This document shows positions 45,279 to 54,764 of a stretch of DNA of 64,000 nucleotides, in pieces. Made by a program: the position numbers and the translations under genes. Origin of the DNA: Ctenosaura bakeri (lineage: Eukaryota > Chordata > Lepidosauria > Squamata > Iguanidae); the NCBI GenBank assembly GCA_948474755.1, contig CAOLHI010001314.1:62001-126000 (forward strand). The letters are read 5' to 3'. The notes beneath the pieces are model-generated. The model worked only from the letters and a program-made list of their open reading frames with translations, was not told the origin of the DNA and ran no database searches. The first letter of the stretch is position 1. Each line of letters opens with the position of its first letter.

Positions 45279-45424
45279 GGCCTTTTCCGCACTAGCCTGT
45301 TATAGCGTGATGATGCCACTTTCAATGTCCTGTGGAATCCTGGGGTTTTCAGTTTCGGGAGGGGCCGGCCTCCGATGTTGAAAGTGGAATAATCATGCTA
45401 TAAGAGTGTAGTGCGGAAATGGTC
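45279..45424. mobile_element. Fold-back MITE, asymmetric
   Basis: The left arm GGCCTTTTCCGCACTAGCCT is complete; the right arm is shortened (GATGTTGAAAGTGGAATAAT to GTGCGGAAATGGTC). Confidence 0.82.
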
Positions 45425-46966
45425 AAAGTCTCAGCTAGTGGAGGTGGACAAAGCGCTGCTCTGCCCTCACCATTGCATGAAATAGGGCTGAGCCAAGAGG
45501 GTTTATTGGTGGCAATGGCAGCAACAGCATAGCTAGTAGCTGGTCTCAGGCTGCAACTACCTTGCCCTATGCTCTGCAAGAAGAGGTGGCAGCCTCTGTC
45601 ATCACGGTCACTCCTATGTACCAATGACATGTTGCTAAGGCAGGCTATTTTTGTGGCCCTCAGGGGTTAATAAAATAAAGTGCCTGGAAATTATCTCTAG
45701 GGGATGTGGATGGCACTCCCACAATGTTTGGAGCCCCACAGAACCTCACAAGGGTCACACAAAATTTTGTGAATTTTTCAAAGTTTTTTTTTTGCCCCCA
45801 GGTGCCCTTTAGGGGCCCTGGAAGGAGGAAAAGCAAGTCCCAGTGTCCCCTACAGCATGCTTGGGGGCATTTAGAGTCAAACATTTATTTTGTTTTGCAG
45901 GAGCCGGAGCAGTGTGTGTGAGGGTGTGGTCCTTTGAGCCTTCGTGGAAAGCTGACGTATACCTCCCCGTTTTTCAACAGTTGCCCGCCCCGTGGCAAGG
46001 GCCTTTCTCACCTTCACCGCCATCACCACTTCCTCCATCTGCCAGGCTGAGCCTTTGCCAGCCAGGCTGTGGCAAAGCCTAAGGAGGATTCACCCAGGCT
46101 GGTGGTGCGGTTAAATATTTTGCCGCAAAACTGCCATTCTATAAGGGTTGGAGGCTTGTTTTTTGGTTTAAGTAAAGCTTGGAAGGAGGAGGGAAGATGC
46201 AAGATGTTTTCAAAGCAGCAGGAAAAAACAGCAGACTAAGCGTGGCGGTCCCGCCTAAAGCAGACAGTTGTGCATTTTGAGATCCTTTGTCAAAGTGGTA
46301 GGCTGTGCTTTTTCTTGTGACTGTTTTGTTTTTCACATAGCATCGGTGAGCTCTCAGATCGGGAAATGGTGGCAGAAGCAACTGGTCTGAAACCAAATAG
46401 TTGCAGCTGCAAATTCAAGACAGAGCAAGGATGGGGAACATGTGGCCCTCCAGCTGTTGTTGGATTGCAGCTCCCATAACCCCTGACCATTGGTTATACT
46501 GACTAAGATTGAAGGGGGTTGGAATCCCCCTGCTGAGTGGAAAGCAGTTCCATACACATACTTCTAGTTCTTTGAAATCCTTCTTTGTGACCTGTGGCAG
46601 GCAGGCTTGCTGTAACGGTAATGCTGTAAACTGTCAGAATAATTGTGCGAGGACCCATTTTGTTCCATCAGGTTTGGAGCCTCTGCCGCTTGGCTGCTTC
46701 TGGGGTAAACATCCATATCTCCAGTTCCAGTTATGAACGAAACCAAAGAAGTGGATAAGTTAGCTAATAGTTTCCATGAATGAGTCATAAGAGCAAAATA
46801 GATGCACATTTTTTATTTATTTATGCACACATGCATTTATTCGTATGGTTTTTATACCAAAACTCATTTGCTTTTGAATGTTATCGCAGGACATGGCCTT
46901 ATAGCAGCGAAGAGGCTGCAACCTAAGAAACAAAACAGGGGAGCATCTGATAAACACAGCAGAAAA
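45425..46966. other. Unassigned, with one old repeat
   Basis: At 46428-46525 GGGGAACATGTGGCCCTCCA, then GCTGTTGTTGGATTGCAGCT and TGGTTATACTGACTAAGATT form a known type of reptile interspersed repeat also seen near 16312. No gene is recognised. The left flank of DIRS copy 2 ends at 46966. Confidence 0.4.
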
Positions 46967-47165
46967 GAACAGGTTGCTTACCTGTAACTGTGGTTCTTCG
47001 AGTGGTCATCTGTGCCATCATACACTAGGAGCTTTAGCGCCTGCGCGGTAGCGTTCGGAAACTTCTAGAGCTTGTTCGCTTGGCGGGAACCCCTCCCCCA
47101 CGCCGGTACTGCGCATGCTCCTCCCGCCGAGCAACGGTCTCTCCTCAGTTCTGTCGTCCGCCGTA
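46967..47165. repeat. DIRS copy 2 inverted terminal repeat, left
   Basis: Matches 16782-16980 except for single bases (for example TGTAACTGTGG here versus TGTAATTGTGG). The NRF1-like TGCGCATGC lies at about 47110-47118. Confidence 0.88.
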
Positions 47166-47206
47166 GAACCTACAGGGACCTGAGAAAGAGGGGAGGAAGG
47201 GCGGGT

Positions 47207-47303
47207 GTGTATGATGGCACAGATGACCACTCGAAGAACCACAGTTACAGGTAAGCAACCTGTTCTTCTTCTTCGTGGTCTCTGTGCCTTCATACACTAG
47301 GAG
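47207..47303. other. DIRS copy 2 internal complementary region
   Basis: It is complementary to the joined ends of the element: GTAAGCAACCTGTTC (left end reversed) runs straight into TTCTTCTTCGTGGTCTCTG (right end reversed). The junction contains four TTC units, matching one GAA at the left end plus three at the right end, so it agrees exactly with the element's own termini. Confidence 0.9.
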
Positions 47304-47339
47304 ACTGTGTAGCTTACCGGTCGGACGGCGGGTCAGGTC

Positions 47340-48365
47340 CTACAGCACGGAAGCCAACACCTCACGTCCAAACCGGGCATCTCTGCGCGACCGGCAGTCG
47401 AGCCTGTAGTGGCGCACGAAGGTCGACGGTTGGGACCAGGTCGCCACACGGCAGAGTTCATGCAGGTCAACTCCTCGCAGGAGGGCCGCAGAAGTAGCCA
47501 CAGCTCTGGTGGAGTGGGCTCGAAGCAGGACTGGCGGAGGCTTCCTCGCGAGCTCATACGCCAGTTCAATAGTCCTTACCACCCACTTGGAGAAGCGCTG
47601 GGTGGACACTTTTAGGCCCCTCCGACGTCGCCCATAGCAAACAAAGAGATGCGGCGTCTGTCGGAAGGAAGCAGTCCTGTCCTTGTAGAAAGCCAATGCC
47701 CGACGCACGTCCAGGGAGTGGAGGGACCGCTCCAACGGTGTCGTCGGGTTCGGGAAGAAGGCAGGCAGGATGATGTCCTGGTTGAGATGGAAACTGGACA
47801 CCACCTTTGGCAGGAACGAGATGTCAGGTCTCAGGACCACCTTGTCCCTGTGGAAGACCATGAAGGGCTCATCGGAACGAAGAGCTGTGATCTCACCCGC
47901 TCGCCTCGCTGAGGTCACCGCTACCAGGAAGGCGGTTTTCATTGTCAGGAGCCTGTCATCCGAGGTCGCCATCGGCTCGAAGGGCGGCTTCGTCAACTGC
48001 GAGAGCACCAGCGAGAGGGACCACGGCGGTAGCGGCGGCGATACCGGCGGGTAGAGATGGTGAAGTCCCTTCAGGAACCGCTTAACGGTATCGTTCCTGA
48101 AGAAGGCCGAGGCAGCAGATCGTGGCGGTTGGTATGCCACGATCGCGGAGAGATACACCTTCAGGGATGGAAACGCCAGGCCCTGTTGCCGGAGGTGCAG
48201 GAGGAAGTGCAGGACGGTCGAGAGCCCCGCGGGCGATACCGGCTCACTCCTCTCGTTAGCGAAGGTCAGGAAGCGTCGCCACTTGTATTGATAGTTGCGA
48301 CGGGTGGATTCCTTCCTGGCCGCGACGAGGACGGTACCGAGCACGGGATCGTCTAGTGCGATATC
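47340..48365 (-). CDS. DIRS tyrosine recombinase (integrase), copy 2
   Basis: The recombinase domain of about 341 residues is the same as in copy 1, with Arg 155, His 284, Arg 287, Trp 310 and Tyr 320 all present. Within the domain I see no coding difference from copy 1. It overlaps the end of the RT ORF (stop at 48353) by about a dozen bases in a different frame. The frame is open far upstream to 50180 (946 codons), but that upstream part is antisense-free overlap with RT and unlikely to be real protein. Expression probably uses a frameshift, termination-reinitiation or splicing; the sequence does not show which. Confidence 0.88.
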   Translation of the reverse strand, partial: DIALDDPVLGTVLVAARKESTRRNYQYKWRRFLTFANERSEPVSPAGLSTVLHFLLHLRQQGLAFPSLKVYLSAIVAYQPPRSAASAFFRNDTVKRFLKGLHHLYPPVSPPLPPWSLSLVLSQLTKPPFEPMATSDDRLLTMKTAFLVAVTSARRAGEITALRSDEPFMVFHRDKVVLRPDISFLPKVVSSFHLNQDIILPAFFPNPTTPLERSLHSLDVRRALAFYKDRTASFRQTPHLFVCYGRRRRGLKVSTQRFSKWVVRTIELAYELARKPPPVLLRAHSTRAVATSAALLRGVDLHELCRVATWSQPSTFVRHYRLDCRSRRDARFGREVLASVL

Positions 48366-50467
48366 CTCCAGGCATGGAGGGCCAGGCGTGGCAGGTCCGG
48401 ATGGAGGACTCGGCCGCCGGAGTGGGAGAGCAGGTCCGGTGTCGGTGGCAACCGGAGCAGGTCGTCTCGCGCGGCTTGTAGCAGGGGTGCGAACCAATGT
48501 TGCCTCGGCCAGTACGGGGCTACCAGGATCGCGTCGGCTCGGTCGGCGAGGATCTTCGATATCGTCCGGCCGAGCAGCGGGAACGGCGGGAACGCGTAGA
48601 GGAGTTCCCCGGTCCACGGAAACTGGAAAGCGTCCCCGATGGAGGCACGATCGTGGCCCGCTCTGGAACAGAATCGGCGACACTTCGCGTTTTCCCTGGT
48701 CGCGAAGAGGTCGATCGATGGTTCGCCCCAGCGGTCCCGAATCAGTCTGAACGCCTCTCCGGAGAGAGACCATTCGTGATGGGATGAGGTGTCTCTGCTG
48801 AGGGCATCTGCCGTGGTGTTCTCCTGCCCGGCCAGGTGAACCGCCACGGGATGCGTGTGCAGGCGAATGCACCATTCCCACAGGCCGAGCGCGATGTCGA
48901 GCAGGGTCGTGGAATGAGTCCCACCTTGTCTGTTGATGTAGCAGACGGCGGTGGTGTTGTCCGTCAGAATCAGGACCGTGCGCCCCGCCACGGCATGGCG
49001 GAACGCCCGTAGGGCTTTCCAGACGGCGAGCAGCTCCAGCGCGTTGATATGGAGAGCGGTCTCGTCGTCGGTCCATCTGTCGCGGACTCTGAGATCGCCG
49101 CAGTGGGCACCCCATCCATACAGGGAGGCGTCGGTCGTTACCGTCACCTTCGGTGTCGGCTGTTGGAAAGGCATCCCTGACATGAGATTGCGTCGCGACT
49201 GCCACCATCGGAGGGATGAGCGGACGTCTCCCGGCAGCTGCAGTCGGAGTGTCTGTTCGTCTCGCAGGGGGTCGAATATGCGGACGAACCAGTGTTGAAG
49301 AGGTCTTGCTCTCAGCCTGGCGAGATATGTCACAGCGGTCGTCGCAGCCATGTAGCCCAAGAGCTGCTGGACGCTTCTCGCAGATAACGTCGGGGCCGTA
49401 CGAGCGTGAGCGGCGGCCCGGATCAAGGTTTGTGCTCGAGACTCTGGTAGGTACGCCCTGGCGGAGGTCGAGTCGAGCGTCGCCCCGATGAAGTCCAAGA
49501 CCCTCGCCGGCTCGAGGTGGGACTTCTTCGGATTCACTCGTAGACCAAGGCGGGTCAGGAGTGACAACGTCACGTGGACGTCGTGGTAAAGTCTCTGTTT
49601 GCAGGACGCCACCAACAGCCAATCGTCGAGGTAGGGGAAGACGGAAGCGCCCTTCGTCCGCAGGTAGGATACCACCGGGGCCATGCACTTGGTGAAGACC
49701 CTTGGGGCAGTCGAGAGTCCGAACGGCAGCACCTTGTACTGGTAACAGGTGTCGTCGACTGCGAAGCGGAGGTACCGTCTGTGCTGCGGGCGAATGGCGA
49801 TATGGAAGTATGCGTCTCGGAGATCGATGGAGGCGAACCAGTCCCCTCGATGTAGGAAGGGTAGGATCGACGGTATCGTGACCATCTTGAACCTCTTGGG
49901 GCGGATGTAGTAGTTCACCCCTCTGAGGTCTAGGATCGGCCGGAGGGTACCGTCGGCTTTCGGTACCGTGAAGTACCTGGAGAAGAAGCCGGTGGTCTTG
50001 GCCTCTTGCGGGAGCCGCTCGATCGCCCCTTTCTGGAGGAGGGATTGTATCTCTTCCAGGAGGGCCGGACTCGACGGCGTGGAGTAATAAACGCCGCGAG
50101 GAGGAATATCGAGAAACTCGATGGCGTAGCCAAGACGGACGATTGAAAGTACCCAAGAGTCCGTAGTGACATACTGCCACTCCGCTAGGTGTCGAGCGAG
50201 AGTCGGTCGGTCTCCGAGCGCTGATGGTAGGCTGAAGAGTGGGTATTGGTGGGTCCTGCCAGACACGTCAAAACCGAGACTTTGTCTCGGAGGAGGACTT
50301 CTTCGACGAAGGCGGGCGCCGCCTAATCGTGCGTCTGGCCGATGAGCCGGAGGACGGTCTCGACTGTCCAGACTGGGCCGAACGCTGGAACGACGAGGTG
50401 GAAGATCGTCGCCAGGATGGTCGGAAGGTGGAGGCCCTGCGGGTCTGCGTGGCCGGCTGCAGCCCAA
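48353..50467 (-). CDS. DIRS reverse transcriptase / RNase H / methyltransferase-like ORF, intact
   Basis: The 704-residue polyprotein makes element cDNA from its RNA. In order: an N-terminal segment; RT core at about 165-340 with motif A Asp 215 (FASIDLRDAYFHI), PFGLSTAPRVF and catalytic YLDD at 279-282; RNase H at about 440-560 with Asp 446 (TTDAS), Glu 478 (ALELLAV), Asp 503 (LTDNTTA) and Asp 554 (ADALS). After that comes the DIRS-type C-terminal domain starting SIDLFATRENAK (about 584) with LLYAFPPFPLLGR, often annotated as DAM methyltransferase-like. The start at 50467 overlaps the end of the Gag ORF (stop 50268) by 200 bp in another frame. No stop or missing catalytic residue is seen. 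Confidence 0.9.
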   Translation of the reverse strand: MGCSRPRRPAGPPPSDHPGDDLPPRRSSVRPSLDSRDRPPAHRPDARLGGARLRRRSPPPRQSLGFDVSGRTHQYPLFSLPSALGDRPTLARHLAEWQYVTTDSWVLSIVRLGYAIEFLDIPPRGVYYSTPSSPALLEEIQSLLQKGAIERLPQEAKTTGFFSRYFTVPKADGTLRPILDLRGVNYYIRPKRFKMVTIPSILPFLHRGDWFASIDLRDAYFHIAIRPQHRRYLRFAVDDTCYQYKVLPFGLSTAPRVFTKCMAPVVSYLRTKGASVFPYLDDWLLVASCKQRLYHDVHVTLSLLTRLGLRVNPKKSHLEPARVLDFIGATLDSTSARAYLPESRAQTLIRAAAHARTAPTLSARSVQQLLGYMAATTAVTYLARLRARPLQHWFVRIFDPLRDEQTLRLQLPGDVRSSLRWWQSRRNLMSGMPFQQPTPKVTVTTDASLYGWGAHCGDLRVRDRWTDDETALHINALELLAVWKALRAFRHAVAGRTVLILTDNTTAVCYINRQGGTHSTTLLDIALGLWEWCIRLHTHPVAVHLAGQENTTADALSRDTSSHHEWSLSGEAFRLIRDRWGEPSIDLFATRENAKCRRFCSRAGHDRASIGDAFQFPWTGELLYAFPPFPLLGRTISKILADRADAILVAPYWPRQHWFAPLLQAARDDLLRLPPTPDLLSHSGGRVLHPDLPRLALHAWRISH

Positions 50468-52720
50468 TCTTTTTTGCGGTCAGTCTCGCCTTGACGAGAT
50501 TGTCCAAAGCTTCGTCTGTGGACGAATTGAATAGGCCTTCACCGTCGAAGGGGAGATCTTCAATCCTCCTTCTGGTGTCCTCCTGGATGTCGGCCGGTCG
50601 AAGCCAAGCATGGCGGCGGAGGCCGACGGATCCCGCCATGACCCGGGAGGCGATCTCCACTGCGTGCCGGGAGGAGGCCATCTGGTGCCGAGCGATGGAG
50701 ATAGCCTCATTGAAGATCACGGAGGAGGCTTGGCGGATGTCCTCCGGTACCGCTTCCATCGCTGGTTGCAGGCGATCGAGCACCTTCTTCAGGTATGCCG
50801 CGAGGCAAGCCTGAGTGTTGGACAGCCTGATCTGCAAGGAGGCAGCCGAATAGAACCTCCTTGCGTAGGCGTCCAGCTTCCTGCCCTCCTTGTCCGGCGG
50901 GGTGGTGTGTTGCCTGCCGGAGCCTTTCGTCTGCGCGGACTCGACGACCACAGAGTTCGGTGCAGGGTGATTAAATAGATAACCGGCGTTATCCTTCTGC
51001 ACCCTGTAGAGGTGTTCTAACCGCTGCGGTATCGGCTGAGCCGAGGCCGGTCTATCCCAGGCGGCCTTCACCAGTCTGGATACCCGGGGCAGGAGAGGCA
51101 GCGGGGCCGTGGAAGGTCGCTTCTCCTCGAAAACGGAGAAGGCTGGATCGTCATCCTCCGGCTCCGCATCGGCGATCTTAAGGCCGAGGGTAGTGGCCAT
51201 GCGGAGCAGCATCGCAGAGAACTGGTGGACGTCCTCTGGAGCAGAATCTGGGATCGGGTCCCCGAATCCCAACGGAGGAGACTCCTGAGAGGCCGCTTCA
51301 GACACCTCAGACTCCGCACTCGAGTCGTACGACTCCGAGCTCGGTGAGTCCTCTCGCCGCTCGCTCTCCGGCTCCTTCGTAGTCGCCGCAGGAGTTGCCT
51401 TCCTAGGCTTCTCCGCAGCCGGGGCGGTGGTAGCAGCAGCGTCCCGCTTGGGATGGCTGACCACGGACTTCACCCTCTTGGTGGTGACCGGGGTAGTCTG
51501 GCAGGCTGACGTCGTCGTAGCCCGCTCAGTCACCACCGACTCCGTAGGGCGCGTCGCCGTTGCCGTGACCCTAGGAGGTGGCGATATCGCCCGATACCGT
51601 GGTGAAGGCTCCCTCGCCCTATGATATCGAGGGGAGGGAGAGCGGCTGAAGGAGCGGCGGTCCGACGGAGATCGGCTTCGGCGTCGACGGTACCGAGCCT
51701 CGTCCCCTCTAGGCGAGCGCGATTCGCGCTGTCGACGAGGTGACCGGGACCTCCGGAAGGTCTCCCAGCGACTCGGGCCACGATGGTACCGATCCCGGTA
51801 CGATGGCGAATGCGACCGATAGGAGGCCGGGCGCTCTCTCCACTCAGATTCCCTCGCGTACCTGGCCACGTAGGACGCCGAGGTGTATCTGGAGGCAGAC
51901 GAGCGAGGTTGTTCCTCTATTGTCTCCCTCGGAGGCGGCGAGGCCACCGGACGCTCGGAAGAGCGGGACCGGGACCTGAAGGAGGTCGAACGCCGCTCCG
52001 GAGAAGCAGAGGGCTCTCTCTGCTGCAGGTCGGCCGACCTGCGACGGCTAAGAGGGCGGTGGCGCTCCTCCACCAGGGTTGGAGGGTCTGCCACAGGCGA
52101 GTCCGGGCGCTGTTGGGGAACGTCCTCGATCTCATCCTCCGAGAGGTCGACGGACTCGCCTCGCCCTTTGGAAGGCTGCTGAGTAGGAGGAGGAGTAGGA
52201 GGTTGAGCGTCCCCAGCCGGGGAGCGCTTCTTTTCCTTCTTCTTCTTCTTCTTCTCCTTCTCCTTGCCCTTGCCTCCGTCCGGAGCAGGGCGCTTTTTTG
52301 CAGGCGTCTCCGTAAGGGGAGCCTCAGCCTTCCTCGCCGTCGAGGATCCTTTAGCTGACTTGGCAGCCGCCGACAGCTTCGGGATCCTCGGTAACGCCGA
52401 GATCGGCGTTTTCGCCGGTACCGAGCCCGATACCGACGAGGTGGACGGACGGCAGCCGCCGATACCGTCGATGGCGTGGTCGTCTTCTTGTCGGCCATCT
52501 TGGAAGTGGAGGTCTCGTCTATCGCCCGCAGAGACTGCTCCCAACAAAAAGACTTGAGTCTCGCGGAGCGGTTGCGAAGAGTTTGGGGAGTGAAATCCCT
52601 ACAAATTTGGCAAGTCCGGATATTGTGGGACTCGCCCAAACAGAAGAGACACTCCTTATGGCCGTCGTTGAGGGCAACCTTGCGGCCGCAGGACACGCAC
52701 TTCTTAAAGAGCGCGGACAT
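50268..52720 (-). pseudogene. DIRS Gag-like ORF1, copy 2, frameshifted
   Basis: It starts at MSALFKK (52720) with the same C/H cluster as copy 1. One A is missing near 52449 (GGACGGACGGC versus GGACGGAACGGC in copy 1), about 90 codons in, which separates the zinc-cluster N-terminus from the body. The body then stays open to 50268: K/E-rich run, RS/SP-rich domain (about 51570-52000), acidic-Ser stretch, and the conserved C-terminal part with LPFDGEGLF. Copy 1 is intact at this position but broken about 35 bases further on. Assembly error in a two-base run is possible. Confidence 0.83.
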
Positions 52721-52877
52721 AAGACGAAGAAACGCCAAACTCCGAAATCCAAAAAAGACGAAAGCCGAAGGGGGAGTCCGAAAGAGAGGTCAAAGACAGT
52801 CCGAAAGTCCGTAAAACCGTGAAAAAACAGCAAGCCAAGCACGACGTGAGAGGAACAAACTAAAGAACCTTCCGTAC

Positions 52878-53053
52878 GCGGCGGCGGACGAGAAAGAACT
52901 GAGGAGAGACCGTTGCTCGGCGGGAGGAGCATGCGCAGTACCGGCGTGGGGGAGGGGTTCCCGCCAAGCGAACAAGCTCTAGAAGTTTCCGAACGCTACC
53001 GCGCAGGCGCTAAAGCTCCTAGTGTATGAAGGCACAGAGACCACGAAGAAGAA
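52878..53053. repeat. DIRS copy 2 inverted terminal repeat, right
   Basis: Identical in layout to 22662-22835. Ends CACGAAGAAGAA at 53053 before host CAGGAGACACG. Confidence 0.88.
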
Positions 53054-54080
53054 CAGGAGACACGTCTCAAGGTGCCCAAGGGACGAATGGTTTGTTAGTA
53101 AAAACGTGTGTTTTGACCTGTACGTGGTCTCAAAGGCCTTCATCAGGGGCTACATAACCATCATAAAAAGAGTCAACACAGGCTGACTCTACATAAAGAC
53201 TGTACCCCAGCTCCACTGAGTGCTAGCCCTGCCCTTATTTGACCCCTTACTGCCACACACCCCTGTCCCATGTGGTTTGGAAAGCCACATGGAACTCCCA
53301 CATCATGTGCTGTGTGCGTATGTTTGCCATATCAGTTTATGGCTGGTCACACAATTGCAGCAGCTATGGGGGGTGATTTGGATTCCCAACACATATGTGC
53401 GTACCCACATATTCACTTCATCAAATTGCCTTTCTCTGTTTTCCGATGGGCCCCCTGCCTCCCCATAAAGTAAAGCCGGTATCGCAGGTGGAGGTGAAAT
53501 GTGTGTTTAGCACTGAGTATGAGAAGGTGTGTGAACAAACCCCAAATCCAATAAAAAGGCACCTTTGGCCCTTTCCGCACCTTGCCTTATCGTGTCGTCC
53601 TCCGGTCACAATCCCGGCAGTGCCTCTGCGGGGAAGGGAGTGTGACGGGAATGCTCCCCTCTCCACCAGACCGGCTTCCTGCAGAAGGGAGCACAATGAA
53701 CATGCCTTTTCCTTCTGCAGTTCAGCCGGGTACTTTCCCAGGTTGCACAAGGGCAGGAAGCGCATCCATTGCACTTCTGAGCCTTCTGCAGGGCAGATAA
53801 GTATGGGAGCATTGTGCAATTGTGGGTCATTGACAGGGAGAGTTTTGATGATTTTAGTAATAGCCACAGTAAAGTAGTCCTTACATATCCATACAAAGAC
53901 CTATCCGAAAGCTTACAAAATACCTATTTTTATAATCAACGCTGTCCTGAATTACCATGGCTTCCCTCTTGTCTGCTTCCTTAACAATAGATGATTCAAA
54001 AACTATTTCTTGTAAGTCTTGACATTCCCTATAATTCACATTATTCCAGAGACGTGCTGCCGTATGTTCTGACTTGTCCC
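53054..54080. other. Unassigned intergenic stretch
   Basis: At 53570, GGCCCTTTCCGCACCTTGCC resembles the end of a GGCC-type MITE, but no matching right end was found. A 160-codon open frame at 53395-53877 has antisense frames of equal length and no recognisable domain. Confidence 0.4.
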
Positions 54081-54692
54081 CTTTTTTTTTCAGCAGTAAA
54101 TTCTATTTTAATTATGCACATCATAACAAAAACTAAAAGAAAAAGAAAAGGATAAAATCCACAAAAACAAAAACAAAACATTTTTCATAGTATACTGACA
54201 CACAGTGTCGATTTAAGAGAGAGAGAGAAACAGAATTAAGTGGTATTACTATTATTACTATAGGATAAAAATAACAGGTCTTGGGGTTACATATATTACA
54301 TTTACTTGCATGTTTTTGGTCCCAGGGTCAGTGAAGCAATCTTTCCAGAATTTCAAGTGACGTTTTGGTTGGTGACTCACAGAACTTTATTTACAAATGA
54401 AAGGAAGGAAAGCCAAATGTCATCAGAATTTATCCATAGCTTTTCTGTTTCTTGATTTATTTGTTATATTGATTTTATATTATTATATTATTTTATATTA
54501 TATTTTATATTGCATTGATTTAGTTATTGATTTACTTGACAACTTTTCTAATAGAGCTGTTCTCCAAATTCTATTTAGCCAGTTATGCTGAGTAAGTCCA
54601 CTAAAGGTTTTCAATCTTTGAGCAATTTCAGCCCTAATTGAGGCAAAGAGAAATTCTATCAATTCCTTAAAGTTGTTTATTCTGTCCACTAA
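54081..54692 (-). mobile_element. L1 3' fragment
   Basis: A poly(T) at 54081-54090 marks the 3' end on the minus strand. Upstream, the minus strand encodes ELIEFLFASIRAEIAQRLK and WLNRIWRTALLEKLSSK, the L1 ORF2 C-terminus. Confidence 0.65.
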
Positions 54693-54764
54693 ATGCTGTC
54701 AATAATTCACCTTGAGAATTTAGACTCTGATGTCTCGTATGTGAAAGAAGAGAAGGTACTTGCT

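Larger units (their letters stand above)
46967..53053 (-). mobile_element. DIRS retrotransposon, copy 2 (6,087 bp)
   Basis: Same family, orientation and structure as copy 1, with about ten substitutions and a handful of indels over 6 kb. The left flank reads AGCAGAAAA before GAACAGG; the right end is three GAA units followed by CAGGAGACACG. The RT/RNase H and recombinase ORFs are open, but Gag has one single-base deletion (near 52449). It carries 31 bp upstream of Gag (52765-52795) that copy 1 lacks. It is the better preserved of the two and might supply RT and recombinase in trans if transcribed. Confidence 0.93.

Noticed and set aside
51570..52000. RS-rich segment as a host SR-protein gene
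   Set aside because: It lies inside the DIRS Gag frame, is duplicated with the element, and is followed by conserved DIRS Gag sequence.
53054..53600. Sequence right of DIRS copy 2 as a captured DIRS flank
   Set aside because: It does not match anything inside either element or the flanks of copy 1; treated as plain host DNA.
53395..53877. 160-codon open frame beyond DIRS copy 2
   Set aside because: A 148-codon frame lies antisense over the same interval and neither resembles a known family or has splice context.
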